In this document: one piece after another, positions 32,660 to 43,147 of the stretch
How the letters are laid out: every line of letters starts with the position of its first letter
Numbering within the stretch: the stretch's first letter is position 1
Assembly (NCBI GenBank): GCA_009760885.1
Contig: CM019713.1
Location: forward strand, 11,049,274 to 11,113,273
DNA length: 64,000 bases
DNA from: Achatina immaculata
Taxonomy: Eukaryota > Mollusca > Gastropoda > Stylommatophora > Achatinidae
Direction of reading: 5' to 3'
Translations under genes and position numbers: made by a program
The notes under the pieces: model-generated
What the model was told of the DNA's origin: nothing
Seen by the model: the letters and a program-made list of their open reading frames with translations, nothing else
Databases searched by the model: none

Positions 32660-33020
32660 TACTCAGCATCAAGTGGAATGAATTCAAGAACAATGCAGAG
32701 ATAAGACAGATGACTGAACAACAACCAGTCTCACGGGTGATCAGGAAAAGGAGATGGACATATGTTGGCCACTTGATGAGAAGAAATGAGCAGAGAATCC
32801 CAAAACAAGCTATCAAGTGGAACACAACAGGCCGAAGAAAAAGGGGCAGACCGCGTGAAACTCTGAAGAGAACATTATTAAGAGAGGCCAAGTTAACAGG
32901 CATAAAATCCTTTGATGAGGTTGAAAGACTCGCCGAAGACAGGAAAAATTGGCGAACTACTTTGCGAGCCCTATGTGACGTCTAACGGCACGGGAAGGAT
33001 ATAAGATATAAGATAAGATA
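32660..33020 (+). pseudogene. Family D LINE C-terminus, plus copy
   Basis: Starts at ILSIKWNEFKNNAEIRQMTE in one frame. It is then open from 32710 to the natural stop at 32985: QQPVSRVIRKRRWTYVGHLM, GRRKRGRPRETLKRTLLREA and RKNWRTTLRALCDV. The 3' end reads cggcacgggaaggatataag and passes into (ATAAG) and (TA)n repeats. 5'-truncated. It faces away from the copy at 30.9-31.7 kb. Confidence 0.92.

Positions 33021-33077
<57 letters not shown>
33020..33077. repeat. (TA)n tail of family D LINE
   Basis: Long alternating TA tract following gataagataag. Family D copies at 39.2 and 48.0 kb also end in ATAAG/TA-type sequence. Confidence 0.9.
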
Positions 33078-33079
<2 letters not shown>

Positions 33080-33209
33080 GGTATTTTACATGTATGTATT
33101 TTTTTTAATACACTGACAGATCTGGGTACAAAGTGCTCTTATTGTATGGAAACTTCGGTTTTCAGAGAGATCTCATTAATCATGCGGTCGAAACAGGACA
33201 CCTCCAGGC

Positions 33210-33666
33210 CAGTGATTCTCAAGCAGGGGTAGGTGTACCCCTTATGGGGACGGGGGAAGTGGGGGTGGAGGAAGGGTCTGTGAAGAATCGTATGGGCCCC
33301 TGCCTAGCCATTTTACATTATGCAGATTACTAGGAATGTATAGGCTCACACTACACGGCAGGTGCAAGATAGCGCAGGTTCGTTAGTACGCTGTTCTCTC
33401 GTGGCTAGACGGCTGCTCGTCCTACCAGAGTCCATGGTTCGAATCCCAGGTAATTCTTTTGTGATTTTTCTTTCTCTCACGTCTCACTAAAGTGCTTTGT
33501 CTACGATTTTTTCGAGGCCTAATCCTACAAAACCGTGTTCTCATACTTTACACTAAATGGCAAGCAATGTAGATGGTGTTTTGTGTGTGTGGTGGGGGGG
33601 GGGGGGAGAGGGGTATCTTCATTCGATTTAGGAGTCCTTGACTGAAAGAAACGTTGAGAACCGCTG
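33210..33666. mobile_element. hAT-like non-autonomous element carrying a SINE
   Basis: The left end is cagtgattctcaagcaggggtaggtgtacccc, of the style CAGTGRTTCTCAA known for hAT superfamily termini. The right end, on the minus strand, is cagcggttctcaacgtttct. Flanking 8-mers ctccaggc and ttccacga agree at only five positions, so a decayed duplication is possible at best. About 457 bases, no transposase. A tRNA-derived SINE (33.38-33.56 kb) and a G run lie inside. Confidence 0.55.
33378..33565 (+). mobile_element. SINE-III copy 1 (tRNA-derived)
   Basis: The A-box region is cgtggctagacggctgctcg and the B box is ggttcgaatccc, about 30 bases apart. The body is ttgtgatttttctttctctc acgtctcact, then gtgctttgtctacgattttt, and the 3' end is cctacaaaaccgtgttctca. 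A second copy is at 46.25-46.48 kb. Confidence 0.8.
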
Positions 33667-33734
33667 TTCCACGAGACATACAGGTTTATGGGGGGAAATC
33701 CTCAGCCAACTTGTGGGACTTAAAATTCGCAACA

Positions 33735-33915
33735 CTTTTTCTCAGTATCCACTTGATGAACTACTGGGTCGCCCAGATCCAAGAAGCCAGTCTAAGGCAC
33801 ACCTGTGTAGACCTTAACACATGACGAATCCAGATGCTAATCTAAGGCATAACTGTGTGGGGCGTAACACATGATCTCTGAAGCTAATCGAAGGCATACC
33901 TATGTGGGTCATAGC
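33735..33915. repeat. About 50-bp degenerate repeat, 3 copies
   Basis: Recurring (t)ctaaggcatacctgtgtgg followed by cttaacacatga and a variable linker. Confidence 0.6.
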
Positions 33916-34018
33916 AGAGGGCAAAATCCGCAAGTGGAAACAAACACGGTGTCAGGATCTGTCAATAGCTGTCCTAACGTGACCAAAATAATCAGATCTC
34001 TGAACAGCAAAAATCATG

Positions 34019-34218
34019 TTAGTCAGTCAGTCACTCAGACAGTCAGTCATTCACTCAGTCTGTTACTAATTCAGCCAGAGAGTCGGTTACTCCGTCAATT
34101 AGTCAGTCAGTCAGTGAGTCAATCACTCAGCCAGACAGTCATTTACTCATTCAGTCAGTCAGTTTTCCATCCTGTCAGTCTGCCACTCTGTCAATCACTC
34201 AGCCTCTCATTCAGTAAG
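34019..34218. repeat. (AGTC)n-derived degenerate repeat
   Basis: agtcagtcagtcactcag-type tetranucleotide array with many substitutions. An open plus frame rich in Ser/Val/Gln follows from it. Confidence 0.85.
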
Positions 34219-34424
34219 GGCCATCATCCATAAACCGGATACAAGCTTCGGACCATAAACGCACACCCCACACAAACATACACATGCCCACTCACAGTAA
34301 AATCACGAGACAAGCGAGCAAACACTGAACCCTTTACGCCAACTCCCGTTTTGAAATCCGTTGTTTGGAATCTTCAAACGACAGCAGAAGTTATAATCAG
34401 TTTAAAAATACAATAAAATAATTT

Positions 34425-34505
34425 AAAAGATAATCACATGCACTGAGCACAGCTGCTGCAGATAAAGATAATCACATGCACTGAGCACAGCTTCTGCAGA
34501 TAAGA
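34425..34505. repeat. 37-bp direct repeat, 2 copies
   Basis: Two copies of gataatcacatgcactgagc acagctgctgcagataa, the second with cttctg. Confidence 0.9.
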
Positions 34506-34523
34506 GACGCTTTAAACAGCCGC

Positions 34524-34910
34524 CTGGGTTAACTATGAAAACGAACGTAGTGTGGGATCGCAAGCCTTGGGTTAACTATGAAAACGAACGTAGTATGGGA
34601 TCGCAAGCCCTGGGTTAACTATGAAAACGAACGTAGTATGGGATCGCAAGCCCTGGGTTAACTGTGGAAACGAACATAGTATGGGATCGCAAGCCCTGGG
34701 TTAACTATGAAAACGAACGTAGTATGGGATCGCAAGCCTTGGGTTAACTATGGAACGAACGTAGTATGGGATCACAAGCCTTGGGTTAACTATGGAAACG
34801 AACGTAGTATGGGATCGCAAGCCCTGGGTTAACTATGGAAACTAACGTAGTATGGGATCGCAAGCCCTGGGTTAACTATGGAAACTAACGTAGTATGGGA
34901 TCGCAAGCAA
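34524..34910. repeat. 43-bp satellite, 9 copies
   Basis: Monomer ctgggttaactatgaaaacg aacgtagtatgggatcgcaa gcc. The first 25 bases match the 25-bp satellite at 29.5-30.7 kb, and the remaining 18 are specific to this array. Confidence 0.95.
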
Positions 34911-35044
34911 GATAACTGCGGACAAGAACAGCATTACCTGTTTGATTCTTTATGTAAACATCCCTTTTGTAGAATGCATTAAAAGTCGAAGAGTTACAGC
35001 TGGATAGTTACATTCGTGGGCCGTTTATGAACGTATATTTTCCC

Positions 35045-35275
35045 CCACCAGACTCGAAGAATGAGAAGAACTGGCGAAGCGCCCTGCCACGAGGAGTTAC
35101 GACTCTGCGTGAGAGTGCAGCGTCAGTCGAGGAGAAAGCTGGGAGAAAAAGAAGCACAAGGACACAAGCTATGTGGTTACTGTGACCGATTATGCAGGCG
35201 GCAGGATCAGACCTCGGAGAAGCTACTCAGCAGGCTCCACCCTAGTAGCTAACGCTTACCTACCTCAAGAACGTC
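35045..35275 (+). pseudogene. Probable LINE C-terminal relic with degraded finger
   Basis: One frame reads DSKNEKNWRSALPRGVTTLR ESAASVEEKAGRKRS. A second gives CGYCDRLCRRQ, reminiscent of the CxxCxR.C...IGL.SH finger at the end of some non-LTR elements. Two frames would have to be joined, and no His pair is convincing. Family unassigned. Confidence 0.4.
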
Positions 35276-35282
35276 ACGCTGA

Positions 35283-35358
35283 ATGTTTGAAAGTTGATTG
35301 TGAAAGTTGAATGATGAAAGTTGAATGGTGAAAGTTGACTGTGAAAGTTGAATGATGA
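35283..35358. repeat. 15-20 bp tandem repeat
   Basis: gaaagttgaatgatgaaagt tgaatggtgaaag; about five imperfect units. Confidence 0.85.
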
Positions 35359-35405
35359 AGGGCAGAGTATCAGACAAACCTGCCGGCCCAGTTCTTAGCC
35401 CTTTG
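35345..35405 (+). mobile_element. Family F LINE 3'-UTR fragment
   Basis: aagggcagagtatcagacaa acctgccggcccagttctta gcccttt matches the 3' UTR of the family F LINE at 62.17-62.23 kb. The (AATC)n tail is not present. Confidence 0.7.
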
Positions 35406-35572
35406 AAAATATGATAAGTTCGTTGGTTAGTTCATTTAGTATAAAGAGTGCTATTATTATTATTATACTAGTATTATTATTATTATTATAAAAATCGAAA
35501 ACAGAATATTAGATCATTTATTTATCGCACTACTTGAACATGCATCTAATTGTATATTTGTCTACCCCTTTT

Positions 35573-35632
35573 CCATCCATCCATCCATCCATCCATCCGT
35601 CCGTCCGTCCGTCCGTCCATCCATCCATCCAT
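35573..35632. repeat. (CCAT)n(CCGT)n(CCAT)n microsatellite
   Basis: Compound tetranucleotide tract with a central CCGT block. Confidence 0.95.
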
Positions 35633-35689
35633 TAATTTACATGCTGTGTTGTTATTGTTTTATAACAGAACCTTTATATTAATTTATGT

Positions 35690-35826
35690 TTGAAATGCAA
35701 TACCGCATCATCATCATTACCAGTTCTCAAAGCCTACAGAGAGAAGTGGAACACAAGGTCCATAAGAAGTGAACGGCTAGAAATAACTGATAAATGGCAC
35801 AGGGATGTACAGTCTGGATCACGCGG

Positions 35827-35881
<55 letters not shown>

Positions 35882-35989
35882 TACAAGGCTGACCAGTTAG
35901 CAGCTAGGGCAAGAACGGAGGGCCTTATCACAGTGGACGAATTACACAAACTCCATCAAACAACAGCTCGAGGAAGAATCGAAAAGTAA
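35690..35989 (+). other. Unrecognised open frame interrupted by (AG)n
   Basis: 99 codons. The part left of the AG tract (KAYREKWNTRSIRSERLEIT) and the part right of it (NYKADQLAARARTEGLITVD, ELHKLHQTTARGRIEK) both look protein-like. The AG tract (35830-35879) adds Glu-Arg dipeptides. I do not recognise it; transposon origin is likely since a family A LINE follows. Confidence 0.25.
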
Positions 35990-36099
35990 ATATCCTCTAA
36001 AGCACCCACTACCCATAACTCACTGAGTTACATCAAGGGCAGTGGATACAAATCCCAGCTAAATGCTAGATCACGTGCAATACACAACCAACACAACAT

Positions 36100-36365
36100 T
36101 GGAACTTCTCTCTCTCTCAACCTTAAGTGTCCAAGGCACATGTGACTTCCGCAAAGGCTTCCCACAAACGCCTGTCCTTTGCGTTTTTTTTCCGCTCTTG
36201 CCCAGGTGAGCCCTCTATTGCTCGTCATCCACTCTGTTCTTTTTGTCTCTTTTGGTCTACATTTACTTCTGTTCCCCTGTAGTGTCTATCTTAGTGCTAT
36301 TTTTGGTAGTGAGTCGTCAGTCATCTGGAGCACGTGTCCTAAGCATCGCTAGCGTGTTTAACGTT
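36100..36365 (-). pseudogene. Family A LINE 3' fragment
   Basis: Minus-strand match to the 0.7-1.0 kb copy: RMLSNRGLTWARAEKK-type end (TSNRGLTWARAEKKRKGQAF), preceded by the GVHLSAIFGSELSVIRST region in antisense. It ends at ccttaagtgtccaaggcaca with gagagagag as tail. 5'-truncated near 36365. Confidence 0.85.
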
Positions 36366-36880
36366 GGAATCATTTCTCTAAAACCAATGAAGGACATCCT
36401 GATGTCAAAGGCCGAACAAGTATGGACATGCCCCGGAATGTAATGAAACTGCTCCTTAGGACCAGCAACAGAGCTGGGCCCTTTACAGCGTGCAATTTAC
36501 ACATTTTCACAAACAGGCGAAATATCCCAATTGAAACATATCGTCCAATGAAAGAAAAGTGATCATAATACAGCTTCTGTGAGTGACAACTTAACTAATA
36601 AGTTCTTTCGCGAATATTTTGTGAGGAACATCGATTATAAGTTAGAAAAGGAAAAAGGTTCTAAGGATTGTTATAGCCGGAGGTGGGGTGGAGGATACGC
36701 TCTCCACTCCAATGAAATGTCTCCAAGGCGTGCGTCTCAAATAGCCTCTGACAGTCAAGACCACCTCCGGGCCTTCTCGTAGCGGAACTGTTCAAACTGA
36801 CAGGAAAAGGGACGAAGGGAATATCTGGCGCCTGAAAGCCAGACGTTTCGGGTAGATGAGAGTCTTTTTGGTAGCTCCTC
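36366..36880. other. Unassigned spacer
   Basis: No element or gene recognised. Short frames only (67 codons at 36579). Confidence 0.35.
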
Positions 36881-36884
36881 TGAG

Positions 36885-37545
36885 AGAAGGAAAATTCTGA
36901 TTAAAAACCCTCTGCTGGCGAGATTCTTCAGCTGCCGTGCGTGGAGTGGGGCTCCTCTCGGCCAGTGAAGAAAGGTGCGAATGGGGTTGCCGCGCGGCGC
37001 CACTGCGTAAAAGGTGAAAGAAAGGATTAAGTGAAGTAATCAGTAGTCTCGAGGTCAGGACTGCTCAAATCACGACACCTCTGCTCTGGAGATCGGTCAC
37101 GTCTTATGTGCACTCATACCAGGCGAATTACCTGAACCGGCTTAACCCAGGGGTTAAGACACTGCTGGCGAGATTCTTCGGATGCCGCGTGGAGTGAAAC
37201 TCCTCCCGGCCATTGAAGAAAATGCGAAAAAGCAATTAGGGTTGCCGTGATGCGCCGATATGAAAAGGTGATGGAAAGGATAAAGAGAAGCTTAATCGGT
37301 ATGTCCAGTAGTCTCGCGGCGAGAGCTGCTCATACCACGGCACCTCTGTTCTAGAGGCCGGCCATGTCCGATATACACTCATAATGGTGAAATATGCCTA
37401 AACCGGCTTAAACCAGGGGTAAAACTAGATGAGTACTCATGTCACGGTACCTCCGCTCTAGAGGTCGGTCACGTCCTAAACACGCCAATACTAGGATAAT
37501 ACTCCTAAACCGGCTTAACCCAGGGGTGAAACTTACTAGTGGCGA
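36885..37545. repeat. About 260-bp tandem repeat, about 2.4 copies
   Basis: Two diverged units start at ctgctggcgagattcttc (about 36910 and 37160). Each runs through gttgccg..gcgcc, aaggtga..gaaaggat, cagtagtctcg, cacctctgctctgga-gatcggtcacgtc and aaccggcttaacccaggggt. A third partial unit is at 37440-37545. Relatively G+C-rich. It could be the 5' promoter monomers of a retroelement or a plain satellite. Confidence 0.75.
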
Positions 37546-37639
37546 GGATTCGTCTTCCTGGACAAAAGCTCTGTCCTGGTCACAACTAGGAAGGGTAGCG
37601 GCACGACCACAAAATGCTGAAGTCGGAGACACTGGGCCG

Positions 37640-37830
37640 TGCAGTCTAGATAGGCAACCGCCGCTCACCCGACGGAGATGTATGGGTATCCTAATCACGC
37701 TGAGGTTTTCCGGTGAGAAAGTCCAACGCTGGACTGGATGGGCAACCACCTCTCACCCGGCAGGGATATACTGATATCCAAAACACGTCGAGGTTTTCCG
37801 GTGAGAAAGTCCAACTCTAGATTAAACTGA
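37640..37830. repeat. About 90-bp direct repeat, 2 copies
   Basis: Two copies containing gcaaccaccgctcacccg, atactgatatcctaa-like words and gaggttttccggtgagaaag tccaac. It lies next to the 260-bp repeat and may be part of the same element. Confidence 0.8.
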
Positions 37831-38045
37831 TGCAAAGAAAATCACGGTGTCACGCAATCCCGCTTCTGCGACCCACCGAGAATTCAGGCCCAAGCCCGGC
37901 GATACTCTGAACACCTCTGATCCTCTTGGGGATCTCTTGTAGGCCTCTCGGGGACCACGGGGGGGGGGGGGGGAACCACAGGACACATCGAGGACCACAG
38001 GAGTAAATTCAGCAGGATCACGGGGCGAACTTGTAATAGAAGCGA

Positions 38046-38080
38046 ATGAAGAAGAAGAAGAAGAAGAAGAAAGGAAAAAA
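38046..38080. repeat. (GAA)n tract
   Basis: agaagaagaag run after cttgtaatagaagcgaatga. It may be the tail of an unrecognised element to its left. Confidence 0.7.
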
Positions 38081-38134
38081 AAACTTGTACTGAATACACT
38101 AATATCGGTATTATCAAAACAGTGAGGTGAGCGT

Positions 38135-38402
38135 AAAAATTGCGTTTACATGCCGTTAAGACATATTGGAGATACGGCAAGAACACCAGCACATGAAAGT
38201 CTGATGTGGTCACTATCACGCCCGACAGAATTTCCCTTCCCAGACTTCCCTGGTACCAATTTTTAGAAGCTGGGTGGACTTCGGGCCCTTTTTGGTGTGC
38301 TGGTACCAGAACACCCCCCCTCCCCCCACCCCCACTGAACTTGAACCCGGCACAACCGTATTAGTAGACTGAGCGCCTAACCACTCAGCCAACCAGGCCG
38401 CT
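38135..38402 (-). mobile_element. SINE-I, near full length
   Basis: On the minus strand the head reads gcggcctggttggctgagtg gttaggcgctcag (A box) and gggttcaagttc (B box). The central block is cccagcttctaaaaattggt..ccagggaagtctgggaaggg, and the tail region contains the tcttaacggcatgtaaacgc segment. A G run is inserted after the head. Same family as 52.73 kb. Confidence 0.85.
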
Positions 38403-38935
38403 ATTTAACAGAGTCAGCATATATACGAGTATTGCGCAAATTAGTAATGGTTATTTTATATGACTGAAGCATTACCTAAAGTAGCAATTTAATCCTCGTT
38501 ATTGCTACAAAAAATATAATTATAACATGCGAAGTGCAACATGTTGCTGGCTAGGGCAGCTGAGAAAGCAGCTCTTTAATGTCAACTTGCTCGACGTTAT
38601 CAAAAGTTTCGGTCTAATAATTTAACTCCTACATCTTGTTATGTTTTCTGTTATCCGAAAACAGAAGAGCTAAGAATAACGGGGGCTTCATTTTATGTGC
38701 AGATCTGAAGCCTTGTTTGGCTTCTGGCCAGCCAGAGGAGATGGAGTTTCTGTCTAAAACTTTTGTGGGAGAAAGGTTTAACTCTTTCATGCAAGAATAA
38801 CACTGTAGGGCACCAAGATCGTGCATGCCTGCACTAATTTTTTATCAGAGCGATATGTAAGAAAAGTCTAAATAAATTTTAAAAAAAATAATGGCACATT
38901 CCTTACTCAACCGACTTTTAAAAAAAAATATATAT
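38403..38935. other. Unassigned spacer
   Basis: No gene or element recognised. A+T-rich. Confidence 0.35.
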
Positions 38936-38947
38936 ATATATACATAT

Positions 38948-39235
38948 AAATGGAGATGGATATATGTTTGTCACTTGATGAGAAGAAATGATCAGAGAAT
39001 CCCAAAAACAAGCTATCAATTGGAACACAACAGGCCAAAGAAAAAGAGGTGGACCACGTGAAACTCTGAAGAGGACATTGTTAAGAGAGGCCAAATTAAC
39101 AGGCATAAAATCCTTCGATCAGGTTGAAAGACTCGCAGAAGACAGGAAAAATTGGCGAACTACTTTGCGAGCCCTATGTGACATTTAACGGCACGGGAAG
39201 TATATAAGATATAAGAATATATATATATATATAAA
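38948..39235 (+). pseudogene. Family D LINE C-terminus
   Basis: Plus-strand end of family D: RWIYVCHLMRRND-like start, then in another frame QKQAINWNTTGQRKRGGPRE, TLKRTLLREAKLTGIKSFDQ and RKNWRTTLRALCDI with the natural stop. One frameshift lies near 39000. The end is acgggaagtatataagatat followed by TA repeats. Confidence 0.9.
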
Positions 39236-39506
39236 GTTAACTTCCTTCCAGTTACTTTGTACTAACATTTCTCGTAAAACTTTAATATTATATGAAAATG
39301 GAAATTAATTCGGGACCGAAAGAGTTAACTCTTTTGCTCCAAACCAAGACTGATCGGGCAGACAGATCTTGCATGCCTTGTAAATCACTGCTCAGAGATA
39401 TATTTAGGCAAAGTCCAACTGAAATAGAAAGTATCACATTTCTAACCCCACCAATGTTTTAAAATTATAGAGTAACTTCCTTTTGGTTTCTTTATACCTT
39501 TATTCT

Positions 39507-39958
39507 GGTACATTCATTCATTCATTTGCATGTCCTTTGTGGAACTTTGCGTCCTAAACAGCTCTCCTATAGGCCTCTCGGTTGTGAGCAAGATTCCCTG
39601 CTGCTGATACATCCATTTGCAGATCATCAGCGATGTCTTGCAGCCATCTTCGCCTTGGTCTTCCTCTCTTTCTTTTTCTCATTACGTACCCTTCCAAGAC
39701 GGTCTTCTCTAAATTATCATGACGTTTAATGTGTCCAAAATATTTAAGTTTTCTCTCTTTAATCCTCTTTACTAGCCAGCCTTCTTCAATATTAAGTTCT
39801 TGTAGCATGGATATATTTGTTCTTTTTTGTGTCCATGATATTTGAAGAACTCTTCTGTAGCATTTACATTCAAAGGCATTTAAAAGTTTCTCAGCTGTTT
39901 TGTTAAGTGTGCAGGTCTCACAGGCATATGTTGCAATGGGAAAGATGCATGCAAAAGT
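39507..39958 (-). pseudogene. Family C LINE C-terminus, open
   Basis: 137 codons without a stop on the minus strand: CIFPIATYACETCTLNKTAE, KLLNAFECKCYRRVLQISWT, KRTNISMLQELNIEEGWLVK, KYFGHIKRHDNLEKTVLEGY, KRGRPRRRWLQDIADDLQMD and AAGNLAHNREAYRRAV. Upstream the sequence stops matching at about 39958. The tail is (AATG)n. It is the best reference in the window for the family C C-terminus. Confidence 0.92.
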
Positions 39959-39969
39959 TTCTGGCATAT

Positions 39970-40207
39970 TATGGAAAATAATTCTCGAGTAAAAGAATTA
40001 ATTAAGAACATTATTCCGCTATAACGACTTAGAGGCTCAAATTTTTTTTCCCCCTTTGGTAACACATTCCTGGCCCTTATTAGAACATTAAAACACAAAG
40101 TAATGATTTATAACTGTAACGGTATGCAGCCATTTTAAAGTTTTAAAAGTAAAAGGGAACCCGAATGACGTCATAATGGATGTCACGTGACGCAAGGAGC
40201 GCGCGGG

Positions 40208-40243
<36 letters not shown>

Positions 40244-40640
40244 AAACTAAAAAGGCGAACCCAGACTGAGAGAAACGAACGTGCATTTAGAGAGAATCTT
40301 GAATTTAAACTGTAAGTAGTTGTAATAAGTAATTTGGATCTAGACATAGCTATAGGGATCAGGGGTAAGTTGTGGCAAAAAGTAGATTAGCAGGACAGTC
40401 CCGTTCTGAAGCCCCAGGAAACGAGAAAGGGGAGGGGAGGGAGGTCGGATGGCGACAAACAGTACAGATATTTAGTTGGCTGGGGTAAATGAAGATAGAA
40501 AGACCAGATACGAAGCTGATAGACTGGATAAACCAAAATTCGCCAGGAATAAAGGGATCACAGGCAATGCAATGGATAAAGAGAGAAGAGAGAGAGAGAG
40601 AAAGAGAGAAGAGAGAGTAAGGGTCAGGGCAGGTCATCAT
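39970..40640. other. Unassigned spacer with (ACA)n tract
   Basis: Contains an (AAC)n run at 40208-40243 and GA-rich sequence at 40580-40615. No gene seen. Confidence 0.4.
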
Positions 40641-41215
40641 CATCATCAGGTGCCGTGCCGACTGGCGTTGGCTATTATGCTTCTCCAGAGTACACGATCC
40701 TTCATGCAGGCCATCAGCTCAGTTGGTGATCTCCTCTCACACCATCCCATCAGACTGTCCAGTATCATTTCTCTTGGTCTTCCTCTTGGTATTCTTCCTT
40801 CTATTTTTCCTGTTGTTATAATATTTTCAATGCCCCCTCTTCTCATTGCATGTCCTATGAAAGTACATTGACTCTCTCTTATCTTTTTGACAAAGCTTTT
40901 TGCCTCTCCAGCTCTTCTCATACATTCTTCATTAGTTGGGGATTTGCAACATTCTTCTAATAAACCACATTTCTGCTGCTTCCAATGATTTTTGTGCAAA
41001 CCTGCCTGTTGTCCATAATTCACTTCCATATAACAAGATAGGTTCAATATAGCATTTTAGGACTCGTTTTCTAACATTCATTGATAAGGATGTGTTGGTT
41101 AATATGTTTCTCATTCTCTGAAATGCAGTCTTTGCTTGGCCTATTCTGTTAATAATTTCTGTTCTGCATTTCCCATCTGAAGTTATTACTGCTCCAAGGT
41201 ATTTGAATTTCTGGG
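40640..41215 (-). pseudogene. Family E LINE C-terminal fragment
   Basis: The minus strand reads FKYLGAVITSDGKCRTEIIN, RIGQAKTAFQRMRNILTNTS, NVRKRVLKCYIEPILLYGSE, FAQKSLEAAEMWFIRRMLQI, then a small deletion and frameshift. It continues with NEECMRRAGEAKSFVKKIRE, GHAMRRGGIENIITTGKIEG, RGRPREMILDSLMGWCERRS and DRVLWRSIIANASRHGT. The 3' tail is CATCATCATCAT on the plus strand. It is longer than the 17.4 kb copy by the thumb segment. Confidence 0.9.
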
Positions 41216-41264
41216 CAAGTAAATGGTGCTAATTGTACATGTGTTATTGTCTTAGTTACGACGG

Positions 41265-43080
41265 GAGAAAGTTGAACGAGTGGAAGTTGGAGAGAAGGAG
41301 TGAAACCAGGAGAGAACGAGAGAAAGTTGAAGAGGACAAGTACAGCCAGGGGAGAACGGAAGAAACCAGGGGAGAACATGAGGAATTTGGAGAGAACAAG
41401 TAAAACCAAGTGAGAACGAGAAAATGTTGGAGAGAACGAGTAAAACCAAGTGAGAACGAGAGAAAGTTGGAGAGAACAAGTAAAACGGGGGGGGGGGGGG
41501 AACGGGAGAAAGTTGGAGAGAACAAGTAAAACCAAGGATGAACGAGAGAAAGTTGGAGAGAACGAATGAAATAAGGGGAGAACGAGAGAAAGTTGGAGAG
41601 AACAAGTAAAACCAAGGATGAACGAGAGAAAGTTGGAGAGAACGAATGAAACAAGGGGAGAACGAGAGAAAGTTGGAGAGAACGAATGAAACAGGGGGAG
41701 AACGAGATAAAGTTGGAGAGAACGAATGAAACAAGGCGAGAACGAGAGAAAGTTGGAGAGAACAAGTAAAACCAAGGATGAACGAGAGAAAGTTGGAGAG
41801 AACGAATGAAACAAAGGGAGAACGAGAGAAAGTTGGAGAGAACAAGTAAAACCAAGGATGAACGAGAGAAAGTTGGAGAGAACGAATGAAACCAGGGGAG
41901 AACGAGAGAAAGTTGGAGAGAACGAATGAAACAAGGGGAGTACGAGAGAAAGTTGGAGAGAACAAGTAAAACCAAGGATGAATGAGAGAAAGTTGGAGAG
42001 AACGAATGAAATAAGGGGAGAACGAGAGAAAGTTGGAGAGAACAAGTAAAACAAGAGGAGAACGAGAGAAAGTTGGAGAGAACAAGTAAAACAAGGGGAG
42101 AACGAGAGAAAGTTGAAGAGAATGAGTAAAACCAGGGATGAATGAGAGAAAGTTGGAGAGAACGAATGAAACAAGGGGAGAACGAGAGAAAATTGGAGAG
42201 AACGAATGAAACAAGGGGAGAACGAGAGAAAGTTGGAGAGAACAAGTAAAACCAAGGATGAACGAGAGAAAGTTGGAGAGAATGAATGAAATAAGGGGAG
42301 AACGAGAGAAAGTTGGAGAGAACAAGTAAAAGAAGGGGAGAACGAGAGAAAGTTGAAGAGAATGAGTAAAACCAGGGATGAATGAGAGAAAGTTGGAGAG
42401 AACGAATGAAACAAGGGGAGAACGAGAGAAAGTTGGAGAGAACGAATGAAACAGGGGGAGAACGAGAGAAAGTTGGAGAGAACGAATGAAACAAGGGGAG
42501 AACGAGAGAAAGTTGGAGAGAACAAGTAAAACAAGGGGAGAACGAGAGAAAGTTGGAGAGAACAAGTAAAAGAAGGGGAGAACGAGAGAAAGTTGAAGAG
42601 AATGAGTAAAACCAGGGATGAATGAGAGAAAGTTGGAGAGAACGAATGAAACAAGGGGAGAACGAGAGAAAGTTGGAGAGAACGAATGAAACAGGGGGAG
42701 AACGAGAGAAAGTTGGAGAGAACGAATGAAACAAGGCGAGAACGAGAGAAAGTTGGAGAGAACAAGTAAAACAAGGGGAGAACGAGAGAAAGTTGGAGAG
42801 AACAAGTAAAACAAGGGGAGAACGAGAGAAAGTTGAAGAGAATGAGTAAAACCAGGGATGAATGAGAGAAAGTTGGAGAGAACGAATGAAACAAGACGAG
42901 AACGAGAGAAAGTTGGAGAGAACGAGTAAAACCAGGGATGAATGAGAGAAAGTTGGAGAGAACGAATGAAACAAAGGGAGAACGAGAGAAAGTTTGAGAG
43001 AACAAGTTAAAAAAAGGGAAAACGAGAGAAAGTTGGAGAGAACGAGTGAAACAAGACGAGAACGAGAGAAAACAGAAGAG
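41265..43080. repeat. 40-bp minisatellite, about 45 copies
   Basis: Monomer aacgagagaaagttggagag aacgaatgaaacaaggggag, itself two related 20-bp halves. Variants (accaaggatg, acaagtaaaa, ttgaagag) recur in ordered blocks, giving a higher-order pattern of several monomers. On the minus strand all three frames are open (618, 610 and 520 codons), because the C/T-rich complement lacks stops. This is not evidence of a gene. Confidence 0.96.
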
Positions 43081-43147
43081 CGAGTCACTTAAAGAATAAA
43101 GTCACTGAAATGTGTAGTCAGAGTTCAAATCTGCTTTCTGTAGAGCT

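Noticed and set aside
41252..43088. Three overlapping long open frames (520-618 codons) on the minus strand
   Set aside because: They lie in a 40-bp purine-rich array whose complement has no stop triplets; all three frames are equally open, which no real gene requires.
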